Shown in pieces: positions 18,869 through 26,558 of a DNA stretch of 48,404 nt. Location of the stretch: positions 1 through 48,404 of the forward strand of contig CACYKP010000007.1 of assembly GCA_902775025.1 (NCBI GenBank), read 5' to 3'. Within the stretch, counting starts at the first letter, position 1. Every line of letters starts with the position of its first letter. The notes under the pieces were generated by a model, which saw only the letters and a program-made list of their open reading frames with translations, did no database searches and had not been told where the DNA came from. This DNA is from an uncultured bacterium (GTDB taxonomy: Bacteria; Cyanobacteriota; Vampirovibrionia; Gastranaerophilales; Gastranaerophilaceae). The position numbers and the translations under genes are program-made.

Positions 18869-19535
18869 GGTATTGGAGTTGCAGGAAAAGTTTTTGCGTT
18901 TTCGTCTTTCAAAAACAATAGGTGTGAAAAATGTATCAAAGCGCAAACGTCATTATTCCGATAATTGTGTGTTGGATTTAACAACAATGGCTGATGCTGA
19001 AAAGCAAGAGCTTGAAGATAAGATTACAAATATATTAAAGACTTATGATTATAACCCTGAAAGAATTTTAAAATATATAAAATCTCAAGGTACTCAAGTT
19101 ATCTTTTTAAAAGATGCAAAGAAGCTTCTGAATCCGATTTTTGAGAATGAAGGATTTATTTACCCTGCAAAGGGGATGAAAGCACTTTATTTGTCTATCG
19201 CAGTAAATCGTACTTTTGCATTAAAAACAAAAGAGATGTTTATTTTATCCAAAGGTGAGATTAATAAATACTATTTTATATACCATTTTTATAATTGGTT
19301 TGCATTTAAAAATGATATAGCAGGCATGGATTGTGAGTCTCAAGAGCTTTTGAAAAAATATCTTTTTTCAGATAGTGATACAAAAGAATTGCAGCTTGCA
19401 GAAATATTTAAACTTAAAGATGCGATAAAGCAAGATAAAGCATCTCTGGAATTTGTTATTAATCTATGCAGAAATTATGATGGCGCAAAACAGGCATTAG
19501 AAAAGATGAAAAATGAAGGAAGTGTAAACTTATAA
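18846..19535 (+). CDS. Unknown protein translationally coupled to the 600-aa gene, 229 aa
   Basis: The start is taken as ATG 18846 (MVKKFLYKVLELQ) because AGAGG lies 6 bases upstream; an ATG at 18840 sits directly against that site. The gene therefore overlaps the preceding gene by 23 bases in another frame, which implies coupled translation. The protein is basic at its N-terminus (KNVSKRKRHYS) and alpha-helical, with an aromatic central segment (INKYYFIYHFYNWFAFKND). No signal peptide and no family recognised. The overlap suggests that its product works with the 17066 product. A terminator follows at 19547. Confidence 0.7.
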   Translation: MVKKFLYKVLELQEKFLRFRLSKTIGVKNVSKRKRHYSDNCVLDLTTMADAEKQELEDKITNILKTYDYNPERILKYIKSQGTQVIFLKDAKKLLNPIFENEGFIYPAKGMKALYLSIAVNRTFALKTKEMFILSKGEINKYYFIYHFYNWFAFKNDIAGMDCESQELLKKYLFSDSDTKELQLAEIFKLKDAIKQDKASLEFVINLCRNYDGAKQALEKMKNEGSVNL

Positions 19536-19546
19536 GAAACGAAAAA

Positions 19547-19569
19547 CCGTCATTATTGATTAATGACGG
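19547..19569. terminator. Bidirectional intrinsic terminator
   Basis: CCGTCATTA (19547-19555), loop TTGAT, TAATGACGG (19561-19569). The T-rich flank is stronger on the minus strand (TTTTTC after the stem), so it serves the Cys-rich gene ending at 19598 as well as the plus-strand gene ending at 19535. Confidence 0.8.
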
Positions 19570-19597
19570 CTTTAAAATTTTAAGTTATGCAGAATTC

Positions 19598-19885
19598 TTA
19601 TCTGTTCATCATTTCCTGTTGAAGTCTGTCGCAAGAATCGCATGGTTTGTTAATTTGTTTTTGTGTTGTTGTACAAGGTGTGCTGCATGGAGCTTTCTTT
19701 TCACAAGGATTGCATGGTGCGGCATATCCTGTCGAACATGGACAATTGTCGACTTTCTTCTCACATTTGTTGCATTTGCCCCAATTAAAAGGGTTCAAGT
19801 TTGACCAAGAAAAAGCATTTGCACTTTGCATACAAACCATTGATACAACCCCTAAAACAGCTAACATAGATAATGTTTTTTTCAT
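19598..19885 (-). CDS. Small cysteine-rich secreted protein, 95 aa
   Basis: A typical signal peptide (MKKTLSMLAVLGVVSMVCMQSANAF) with probable cleavage after SANA near residue 24 is followed by about 70 residues with 12 cysteines in CxxC, CPC and PCxPC arrangements (GKCNKCEKK, NCPCS, PCNPCEKKAPCSTPC, PCDSCD). The CEKK unit appears twice, hinting at internal repetition. Such a protein could be disulfide-linked in the periplasm or on the surface, or bind metal. I recognise no family. The ribosome-binding site is a clear AAAGGAG. It is divergent from the gene at 20016. Confidence 0.72.
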   Translation of the reverse strand: MKKTLSMLAVLGVVSMVCMQSANAFSWSNLNPFNWGKCNKCEKKVDNCPCSTGYAAPCNPCEKKAPCSTPCTTTQKQINKPCDSCDRLQQEMMNR

Positions 19886-19981
19886 TTTTTACTCCTTTTA
19901 TTTTTTATCTTGTATTTTGTTCAAATACACATACATTTTAAAAAACTGCGCAGATTTTCCAATTGCCTGACAGGGTATAAC

Positions 19982-20009
19982 TTTACTTTTATGGGTATAT
20001 AGTTATAAT
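19982..20009 (+). promoter_or_regulatory. Promoter giving a probably leaderless transcript for 20016
   Basis: TTTACT (19982-19987), 16-base spacer, perfect TATAAT (20004-20009), then exactly six bases to the ATG at 20016. Transcription would start at or beside the A of the start codon, and no Shine-Dalgarno sequence is present. Confidence 0.6.
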
Positions 20010-20015
20010 AAAACT

Positions 20016-20591
20016 ATGAGATTTATAATTACTTTATTATTGCTATTTACTTTTAACTTATGTTTAGCTGCTGACGTAAAGTTGAGGGGGTATGATGAGT
20101 TTGATATACCTGAAGGCAGTCATATTCCCGTAATATCGTTGCAAGAATTTTCGACTGCATATTGTGAAGAAGGAGAGGAAGTCAGTTTTAAAACAACTTC
20201 AGATATATTTTTATATAACAAAAATGTTATTCCTGAAGGGACAGTTATCAAAGGGTATATTGATAATAAACACGAACCTATTATAGGCACTCATGCCTCA
20301 ATGAAGGTTGTGATTAATAAAATGTATTTTTCTGACGGATATGAAGTACCAATAAAAGGTTATATATATACTTCAAATAATAATATTATAGGCGGTGGAA
20401 TTACCGAACCTGCGGATTATTTAAAAATACCTCATTATCAACGTTGGGTTATGTTTAGGGCATATAGCGTAAACAGATATGTTCCCGGAAAACAAAGAAG
20501 AATGGGAGAACATATTACTGTTTCTTCAGGTGCTAATTTAATTGTTGTGCTTACGGCACCTTTGCACCTAACCCATACGGTAATTGATTAA
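20016..20591 (+). CDS. Exported beta-rich protein, relative of the 20698 product
   Basis: The 191-aa protein has a signal peptide (MRFIITLLLLFTFNLCLAAD; cleavage near residue 18), which fixes the start. The mature part contains an IPEGSHIP...VSFKTTSDIFLYNKNVIPEGTVIKG core that aligns with VPAGSQFP...VSLILGKDFYYNNKLVAPAGSSVYG in the next gene. This layout resembles the C-terminal beta-barrel domain of VirB10/TrbI proteins (an entry of the form PxGTxIxxxL, then LxPxGSxxxG), but no other secretion genes are present, so this is only a fold-level suggestion. It lies upstream of the TonB/ExbBD-like cluster and may be an envelope component. Probably translated from a leaderless mRNA. Confidence 0.7.
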   Translation: MRFIITLLLLFTFNLCLAADVKLRGYDEFDIPEGSHIPVISLQEFSTAYCEEGEEVSFKTTSDIFLYNKNVIPEGTVIKGYIDNKHEPIIGTHASMKVVINKMYFSDGYEVPIKGYIYTSNNNIIGGGITEPADYLKIPHYQRWVMFRAYSVNRYVPGKQRRMGEHITVSSGANLIVVLTAPLHLTHTVID

Positions 20592-20649
20592 AAAGATATT
20601 TTGAACAATCCCTTGTTATATTCGTTAAAGTAAATGTAACTGGTAAAAA

Positions 20650-20678
20650 TTGACAAATATAAAATCGATTAATAGAAT
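20650..20678 (+). promoter_or_regulatory. Sigma-70-type promoter of 20698
   Basis: Perfect TTGACA (20650-20655), 17-base spacer, TAGAAT (20673-20678; 5 of 6). The AAGGAG ribosome-binding site of the gene follows 7 bases later. Confidence 0.8.
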
Positions 20679-20697
20679 ATTATAGAAGGAGATTGCT

Positions 20698-21450
20698 ATG
20701 GATTACAGAAAATTATTTTCATTAGCGTTAGTTATTTCAACAATTTCGCTTAATACAGTATTTGCAGCTGCAAATTTTAATTATACACAAGAACAACCTC
20801 AAATGCCTGCTAGTAATTATAATTATCAGCAGCCGTTAACATACAATAATACACCGTTAAGGGGTAGTGTTATTACCGTACCGGCCGGTTCTCAATTCCC
20901 TGCAACACTAACAACGGAACTATCGTCAGAGAGTGCAGCCGTAGGTCAGACCGTTAGCTTAATACTTGGTAAAGACTTTTATTATAATAACAAACTTGTA
21001 GCGCCTGCCGGCAGTTCAGTATATGGTACTGTTATAGAAGCTCAATCTGCAAAGCATGGCAGTTTAAACGGGAAATTAGCTGTAAGGTTTAATCAAATCT
21101 CAACTCCTATGGGTACTCAAATCCCCATTTCTGCAGTTATTAAGACAGATGATAATTCAGGCGTTTTAAAAGGCGGTACAGGCAGGGACGTTGCAAAAGA
21201 ATACACTAAAGATGTAGCAGCCGGTTCTGCTGTAGGTGCTTTGTCAGGACTTGTTTTTGGCGCATTAGCAAGCGGTGATAAGCTTGGAAGAGGCGTTGCT
21301 TTAGGTACTGCCGTAGGTGCAGGAGGCGGACTTATTAAATCCGCAATTGATAAAGGCAAAGACGTTAATATACCTGCTAATTCAACCGTAGAACTTTATT
21401 TGACACAGCCAATAACAGTATCTTCATCTAATTATAGTTTTGAAAATTAA
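20698..21450 (+). CDS. Exported protein with VirB10-like core and glycine-zipper-like C-terminal half
   Basis: The 250-aa protein has a signal peptide (cleavage after NTVFA, near residue 24) and a Gln/Asn/Tyr/Pro-rich linker (about 28-55). The beta-rich core shared with the 20016 product follows (about 58-150). Next come Gly/Ala-rich segments GSAVGALSGLVFGALASGDKLG and GVALGTAVGAGGGL (about 178-220), resembling glycine-zipper segments of outer-membrane-associated proteins, and a final strand VELYLTQPITV. It is probably periplasmic or outer-membrane associated. It has its own TTGACA promoter and precedes the TonB-like gene by 112 bases. Confidence 0.72.
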   Translation: MDYRKLFSLALVISTISLNTVFAAANFNYTQEQPQMPASNYNYQQPLTYNNTPLRGSVITVPAGSQFPATLTTELSSESAAVGQTVSLILGKDFYYNNKLVAPAGSSVYGTVIEAQSAKHGSLNGKLAVRFNQISTPMGTQIPISAVIKTDDNSGVLKGGTGRDVAKEYTKDVAAGSAVGALSGLVFGALASGDKLGRGVALGTAVGAGGGLIKSAIDKGKDVNIPANSTVELYLTQPITVSSSNYSFEN

Positions 21451-21562
21451 AAATTAGTAGGCAGGATAATTTATTTTGTTGTATAATAAAGTTACTCTAT
21501 ATGAGTTAATAAAAAACTGTTTATTCAGTAATTGGGAGACAGAGGATAGAGAGATATAGATT

Positions 21563-22753
21563 GTGTCGTTATTAGATAGAAAAAATTTTTTATACGAAGA
21601 GGATGATTCAAATTATGAGGAATATAAACTTCCGAAACTTGTAACAACAAAGCCGGAAGTTATTCCGATAAAAAAATCACTTGCAATATCAACTGCACTT
21701 CACCCTGGTGTTGTACTTTTAATATGGTTGATAACAGTAGCGTTAGCATTGATGGGTATTCATTTGTTTACCTTTCACAAGCCTGATGCAAAACTAAAAA
21801 AAGATATTGAGTTTGTATTGGTTGATAAAGAAGCCATGCCGAGAAATATGAAAACAAAAAATCGTGCAGATATGAATTCAAGAAGCGGTGGAATAAATGA
21901 TCCTAAGAGAAAGGTATCAATGCCTTCCCCTGCGCCTCAAAAGTCTGTAAAACCATCATCTGCGGCTAATAGTGCAAATAAGTTAATTAAAAAACAACAA
22001 CAGGCTGCACAGCAAAAAGCTGCACAACAAAAGGCTAAACCAAAAGCTCAACAAACACCGGTTAAGTCTGCTCAGCCTGTTACAACAAATAAACCGTCTC
22101 CTGCAAAACCGGCACCACCTACAGCAAGACCGAGTGCAAAACCGGTTGCAGCACCTGCTGTTGCGGTTAAGCCTACTACTCCGTTTGCTATTCCAAAACC
22201 TGCAAATGCTCCCTCCGGAAAGTCTTTAGCAACAGGACCTATAGGGGGAACATCAGCTCCAACAGGAACTTCAAAAGGTGGTACAGGCAGCGGTTCTGCA
22301 ACGGGCTCAAGAACTGGGGTGCCGGCTCCTTCTTTGGCTCCTGGAAAAGGAGGCAGCAGTTCTTTAGGTAGAACAGGTTCAGGTACAAAAGGCGGAACCG
22401 GTAATATAGGAAATCCGGGAGGCGGCGGAGGTGCTCCGGGTATTGATGCTTTAAGAGAGCCTGATTTCGGTCCTTATATGAGAGAACTGCAAAGAAGAAT
22501 TAAAATGAATTGGGATCCTCCAAAAGGAAATGAGTCAAAACGTGTAGTTTTATTATTTAAGATAGCAAAAGACGGCAGACTACTATCTTGCAGGGTAAAC
22601 AAGTCATCAGGACTACCTTCTGCTGACCAAGCGGCATTGAAAGCTGTTGAACTGACTGCACCGTTTAGACCTTTGCCTGCTGATTTTAGAGGACAAAGCA
22701 TTGATATACAATTTACATTTGATTATAACGTGTTCAATGCTTCAAGATATTAA
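21563..22753 (+). CDS. TonB/TolA-like energy-transducing protein
   Basis: The 396-aa protein has TonB-type architecture. A cytoplasmic N-terminus precedes one membrane helix (about residues 46-70), whose Ser43-x3-His47 pair recalls the S-x3-H of the TonB transmembrane motif. A Pro/Ala/Lys/Gln-rich periplasmic spacer (about 110-220), a Gly/Ser/Thr-rich spacer (about 220-295) and a TonB/TolA C-terminal domain (about 300-396, YMRELQRRIKMNWDPP...VNKSSGLPSADQAALKAVE) follow. Translation starts at GTG 21563, with GAGAG upstream and TATAAT at 21482. Together with ExbB/ExbD-type genes downstream it should couple the proton gradient to an outer-membrane process. Whether that is receptor-driven uptake (TonB) or envelope maintenance (Tol) is undecided; no receptor gene is in the window. 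Confidence 0.83.
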   Translation: MSLLDRKNFLYEEDDSNYEEYKLPKLVTTKPEVIPIKKSLAISTALHPGVVLLIWLITVALALMGIHLFTFHKPDAKLKKDIEFVLVDKEAMPRNMKTKNRADMNSRSGGINDPKRKVSMPSPAPQKSVKPSSAANSANKLIKKQQQAAQQKAAQQKAKPKAQQTPVKSAQPVTTNKPSPAKPAPPTARPSAKPVAAPAVAVKPTTPFAIPKPANAPSGKSLATGPIGGTSAPTGTSKGGTGSGSATGSRTGVPAPSLAPGKGGSSSLGRTGSGTKGGTGNIGNPGGGGGAPGIDALREPDFGPYMRELQRRIKMNWDPPKGNESKRVVLLFKIAKDGRLLSCRVNKSSGLPSADQAALKAVELTAPFRPLPADFRGQSIDIQFTFDYNVFNASRY

Positions 22754-22776
22754 TGTAACTGATGAGGATAATGAAT

Positions 22777-23241
22777 ATGAAAGGTAAAATATTAAAAATA
22801 AAAAAGATTGGTTTAAGCGTATTTTTAGCATTAGCTTTAAGTACAGGATGTTTTTTAATTTATAATTCCTGCTATGCAGATGAAGTAAGCCTAACGCCAT
22901 ATTATGAAAAAATAACAAAGCAATATCCGAGTATGGAAGAATATATAGCTCAAGCAAGAAAAAATGTTAAAAATAATTGGTATCCGTCTTCAAAATCCTT
23001 TGAAAAATCGGCAACAATTGTTTTAACTCTTAACAAGGACGGTGAATTATTAAACAGTTATATATCTGCTTCATCGGGGGATAACTCATTTGATGCATCA
23101 CTTTTAGAAGCAGCTGGTAAAACAAAGTTTTTGCCTCTTCCTCAGGAGGTAAAAGAAAATAGCGTTGATATAGATATGTTATTTCAAATGCAAAAACGAA
23201 ATTTATTGTTCGGGAACAAAATTCAAATACAAGATAACTAA
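22777..23241 (+). CDS. Exported stand-alone TonB C-terminal-domain protein
   Basis: About 154 aa. After a basic N-terminus, a hydrophobic segment ending NSCYAD (cleavage near residue 34) acts as a signal peptide or anchor. The mature part is essentially only a TonB C-terminal domain (ARKNVKNNWYPS...ATIVLTLNKDGELLNSYISASSGDNSFDASLLEAA), aligning with the C-terminal domain of the preceding gene. It lacks the Pro-rich spacer of a full TonB. ATG 22777 is chosen because AGGA lies 8 bases upstream; ATGs at 22762 and 22771 are in frame. It lies between the TonB-like gene and exbB, so it probably works in the same complex. Confidence 0.76.
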   Translation: MKGKILKIKKIGLSVFLALALSTGCFLIYNSCYADEVSLTPYYEKITKQYPSMEEYIAQARKNVKNNWYPSSKSFEKSATIVLTLNKDGELLNSYISASSGDNSFDASLLEAAGKTKFLPLPQEVKENSVDIDMLFQMQKRNLLFGNKIQIQDN

Positions 23242-23269
23242 AAAATAAATAATAAAAGGGGAATAAATT

Positions 23270-23920
23270 ATGGAACTATTATTACATTCAATTCAATTAG
23301 ATTGGCCGGTATTGTTACCGATATTGATTTGTTCAATCTTAACAGTTATGGTTGCTATTGACAGAGCAGCATTTTACAAAGCTAATAAAAGAAACGTAAT
23401 CGAGTTTATACCGAGATTACAAAAAGAGCTTACAAGAAACAACCTGATGGGAGCTCAAAATTTGGCAGTTCAATGTGGCGGTATTATTGGTGAAGTAACT
23501 GAAGAAGCTGTAAGAATTTTGTCAGAACAGAAAAAAGGCTTTTCTCGTTCATTTGATATCGCATCAGCTCTTGCTACAAGAAAACTTGAACACAGATTAA
23601 CAATTCTGGGTACAATTGGCGGTGTTGCTCCTTTCTTAGGTTTGTTTGGTACTGTTGTAAGAATTCTATACACATTCCAAGATTTAGCATCTCAAGGAAA
23701 TCAATCTGCAGCTGTTGCAATGGGAATTGGTTCTGCACTGATAGCTACGGCTTTCGGTCTGGGAGTCGCTATAGTTGCAGTAATTTGCTACAATACATTC
23801 CAATCTACAGTAAAAAGATTTGAGGATGATTTCCAATTAATTAAACTATTGTTCTTAAGTTTTGTAGATTCTGAAGAAGAAGTAAAAGTAAAATCAGCAT
23901 CATCATCAGTTGCTTTATAA
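23270..23920 (+). CDS. exbB: ExbB/TolQ/MotA-family proton channel protein
   Basis: The 216-aa protein has three membrane segments (about 13-33, 105-130 and 148-175). The conserved ExbB/TolQ core is present: LEHRLTILGTIGGVAPFLGLFGTVVRILYTF followed by AVAMGIGSALIATAFGLGVAIVAVICYN. With ExbD proteins it forms the inner-membrane proton-driven motor that energises a TonB/TolA-type protein. An AGGGG ribosome-binding site precedes the ATG. It is 10 bases upstream of the first exbD gene. ExbB versus TolQ is not resolved by sequence alone. Confidence 0.9.
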   Translation: MELLLHSIQLDWPVLLPILICSILTVMVAIDRAAFYKANKRNVIEFIPRLQKELTRNNLMGAQNLAVQCGGIIGEVTEEAVRILSEQKKGFSRSFDIASALATRKLEHRLTILGTIGGVAPFLGLFGTVVRILYTFQDLASQGNQSAAVAMGIGSALIATAFGLGVAIVAVICYNTFQSTVKRFEDDFQLIKLLFLSFVDSEEEVKVKSASSSVAL

Positions 23921-23930
23921 AGGATAAAAA

Positions 23931-24446
23931 ATGGCAATTAAAACAGGGAAAAAAGCTTTATTCACAGATATTAATATAACTCCGCTTACGGATATCTTTT
24001 TGGTATTGCTTATCATCATGATGGTTGTTGCGCCAACTTTTCAAACGATGGATAATTCGATATCTATTCCGGAAGTCAATAGCGGTACTGCTATTGAACA
24101 AGGTAAAGTAACAGTTGCGGTTACAAAAGACGGAACAATTTATGTAGATGGTAATAAAACCTCTATATCTATGCTGCAAGGTGATTTAGAACGTTTGAAA
24201 ACAGATGATGAGAACGCTGAAGTTGTAGTTAAAGCTGACGAAAAAGTTAAAAGTTCTGTAATTTTAGAAATAATGGATGCTGCACAAGATGCTCATTATA
24301 AAAAACTAATTGTTGCAGGTGAACCTTTGAACAAAAAGGAACAAAGGGAGCTTGAGCAAATGAATGAGAATTCTGATACAAACAGTACCTTAGATGGTGC
24401 AAATGTATCAATTCCGCAGGACGGCTACGAAAATTGGAATGACTAA
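23931..24446 (+). CDS. exbD: ExbD/TolR-family protein 1
   Basis: The 171-aa protein has the short cytoplasmic N-terminus, the INITPLTDIFLVLLIIMMV helix with the essential membrane Asp (Asp21), and a periplasmic ExbD/TolR domain ending near residue 135. A hydrophilic tail of about 35 residues (NENSDTNSTLDGANVSIPQDGY) extends beyond the usual family end. It forms the ion-driven motor with ExbB. The second exbD follows after 15 bases. Confidence 0.9.
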   Translation: MAIKTGKKALFTDINITPLTDIFLVLLIIMMVVAPTFQTMDNSISIPEVNSGTAIEQGKVTVAVTKDGTIYVDGNKTSISMLQGDLERLKTDDENAEVVVKADEKVKSSVILEIMDAAQDAHYKKLIVAGEPLNKKEQRELEQMNENSDTNSTLDGANVSIPQDGYENWND

Positions 24447-24461
24447 TATAGAGGTAATAGA

Positions 24462-24839
24462 ATGCGTGACAGCTTTAATGAAATAAATATTACACCGCTC
24501 ACAGATATCTTTTTGGTTCTGTTGATTATAATGATGGTTATTGCTCCAATGCTTGATCAACAAGGTTTGAATTTGGCGGTTCCTGAGATTGTTAATCAAG
24601 AAGATATTGTTAAGGACAGTAAGATTATGAATTTTACTGTAACAAACGATAATAAATATATTTTTGACGGTGCTGAAATTGCTTCTGCTGATTTAGAGAA
24701 AACAGTATCCGACAGTATGAAGGATTATCCTGATGGAATGCTTATTCAAGTTGATGATGATGCAGAACACGGAGCTGTCGTAAAACTAATGGATAGTGCA
24801 AGAAATGTAGGTGTAACAAGTATTTCTTTGTCAAGATAA
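24462..24839 (+). CDS. ExbD/TolR-family protein 2
   Basis: The 125-aa protein shares INITPLTDIFLVLLIIMMV with its neighbour (membrane Asp15) but has a diverged, shorter periplasmic domain and no C-terminal tail. Two ExbD paralogs in one operon are known from several TonB/Exb systems and could allow a mixed ExbD dimer. It is the last gene of the cassette and is followed by a terminator. Confidence 0.88.
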   Translation: MRDSFNEINITPLTDIFLVLLIIMMVIAPMLDQQGLNLAVPEIVNQEDIVKDSKIMNFTVTNDNKYIFDGAEIASADLEKTVSDSMKDYPDGMLIQVDDDAEHGAVVKLMDSARNVGVTSISLSR

Positions 24840-24862
24840 AGATAGAAAGAAAATATAAAAAT

Positions 24863-24890
24863 AAAAATAGCATTTCTATGTGCTATTTTT
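24863..24890 (+). terminator. Intrinsic terminator of the TonB/Exb cassette
   Basis: AAAAATAGCA (24863-24872), 8-base loop, TGCTATTTTT (24881-24890) running on into further T. The stem is AT-rich, so efficiency may be modest. Confidence 0.72.
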
Positions 24891-24921
24891 TGTTAAGAAT
24901 TATAACAGATTTTATTAAGTT

Positions 24922-24972
24922 TTGTAACAATTTAGTCCAAATATTAAAGTTTTAACTTATTTGTGCCGATAT
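24922..24972 (+). promoter_or_regulatory. Sigma-28-type promoter with upstream TTGTNACAATTT element, copy 2
   Basis: TAAA (24945-24948, within TAAAGTTT), 16-base spacer, GCCGATAT (24965-24972). TTGTAACAATTT (24922-24933) lies 11 bases upstream. The leader contains AAAAGGGACAA, also found in the leader of the 48312 gene. Confidence 0.78.
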
Positions 24973-25010
24973 ATATAACAAAAGGGACAACTAAAAGGAA
25001 AAGCGATTAA

Positions 25011-26507
25011 ATGGGCTTATCAGCATCACAAGGTAGAGAATTAACATTAATAGATAACAAGCATCGAGATAATTTGAAGCTGTTACAGTTAACTGCAACT
25101 AAAACTTCTTTGGCAAGAGAGATGCAAGCTGCTTCCAGAGATTATCAGAATGCACTATCTGCAAAACGCTTACATTGGACAAACAATAACGGGATAACTA
25201 CTAATGATATTAGTTACAGTACTTTGATGCGTCCAAATTCTTCAAATATGAAGAGTCCTGTGCTTATTACAAATAGCGCAGGAAAAATTGTTTTGGATAG
25301 TAAGTATAGTGATTATGCTCAAATGTTTTCTCCTGATGGTGTATCCGGTGCAGAGTGGGGAGGTAGCGTAAGAACGGCTATTCTTTCAAAATTGACGGGA
25401 ATCCCTGAAGAAGATATTGATAATGCAGATGCAGCATCAGCAATTAAAGATTCCTCATCTGCTAAGTATACTGAAGCTTATACTGCTTATAAAGATTGGC
25501 TTGCTGCTGAAGAAAGCGGGCGTGGCGCAAATACAAAATATGTAACTGCTTCGGAATTGGGTAAACAATTGGGTAGTACATCTAACGGTGTTGATTTAGC
25601 AAAGTTGTGCGGTAAAGGAGAAAATGGTCAATATACATTTAGTACCGCAGGAGACATATCATCATTAATAAATGATATACAAAACAATTTAATTAAATAT
25701 TTTGTTGATGATGATTTGTTAGGTAAAGATAAAACTGCATTTAAGCAAGCATGTTCTGATGCAATAACCGAGTATAAAGAAATTTTATCATCATCATCCG
25801 ATGATGCAAAAGATGCAATGGGAGTATCAGGCTCTGCAGGTGATTATAAAGTTAGAATCGATACTTTATTGCTATTCATTATGGAAAAATATACAGGTAC
25901 AAGAAAAACCGATAGTTCTAATGAAAAAACTTATCCTCTCAGAGATACAACATCACCATCTTGGAAAGCTTGGCGTGATGAGTTAGACAAACGTTATAGT
26001 GCAATGTTAGAGTCGGAAACTGATTACAAATCTTCTTCTGAAGCTGCTGATACTTCCATGACGGCAGAACAAGAATCTATGATTAAATACTATGATGATT
26101 TGTTTACAGCTATAGCTGATAATGGCTGGGTTTTCGATTCAAAAATCAATGACGATGATTATCTAAACCAAATGTTCCAAAATAATGCATTTTATATAAC
26201 GACAATGAAAAAGAATGAGTGTTATGATAACACAATTGAAGAAAGCGGCAGAAATTGGAATTATGAGTATGATACAAGCTTGGCAAGTAATTTCAGTAAT
26301 ATTATTGCAGTAAATGATAATAATGCTCTCAGCAAAGCTTTAGCAAAATATGAGGATGAAAAAGCTAAAATTAATGCAAAAGAAACAAATATAGACACTA
26401 AAATTACAGATTTAAATACTGAAATTTCTGCAATAAATGAAATGTTAGAAAGTATTAAAAAAATGAAAGAAGAAAACATAGAAAGAACATTTAAGATATT
26501 TGGATAA
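25011..26507 (+). CDS. MGxxASQ-family protein, 498 aa, sigma-28-type promoter
   Basis: The protein begins MGLSASQGRELTLIDNKHRD, matching MGMAASQARLLSITARIHDV of the gene at 48312. The N-terminal ~55 residues and the C-terminal ~60 residues (AKETNIDTKITDLNTEISAINEMLESIKKMKEENIERTFKIFG) are helical with heptad character. Between them is a Ser/Asp/Ala/Tyr-rich variable region. Helical ends with a variable middle recall flagellar axial and hook-associated proteins. That is an analogy of layout, not detected homology. No signal peptide is present, as expected for a substrate of the flagellar export apparatus. I believe the family is common in Gastranaerophilales, unverified here. Confidence 0.74.
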   Translation: MGLSASQGRELTLIDNKHRDNLKLLQLTATKTSLAREMQAASRDYQNALSAKRLHWTNNNGITTNDISYSTLMRPNSSNMKSPVLITNSAGKIVLDSKYSDYAQMFSPDGVSGAEWGGSVRTAILSKLTGIPEEDIDNADAASAIKDSSSAKYTEAYTAYKDWLAAEESGRGANTKYVTASELGKQLGSTSNGVDLAKLCGKGENGQYTFSTAGDISSLINDIQNNLIKYFVDDDLLGKDKTAFKQACSDAITEYKEILSSSSDDAKDAMGVSGSAGDYKVRIDTLLLFIMEKYTGTRKTDSSNEKTYPLRDTTSPSWKAWRDELDKRYSAMLESETDYKSSSEAADTSMTAEQESMIKYYDDLFTAIADNGWVFDSKINDDDYLNQMFQNNAFYITTMKKNECYDNTIEESGRNWNYEYDTSLASNFSNIIAVNDNNALSKALAKYEDEKAKINAKETNIDTKITDLNTEISAINEMLESIKKMKEENIERTFKIFG

Positions 26508-26558
26508 AGATGTTTTTGTGATATCCTGATTTTGTAAAGTAAAAAAGGGATATTATTA

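Noticed and set aside
21950-22440. Repeat array or CRISPR-like structure in the TonB-like gene
   Set aside because: The repetitive DNA encodes Pro/Ala/Lys and Gly/Ser spacers of the protein; there are no regular spacer units.
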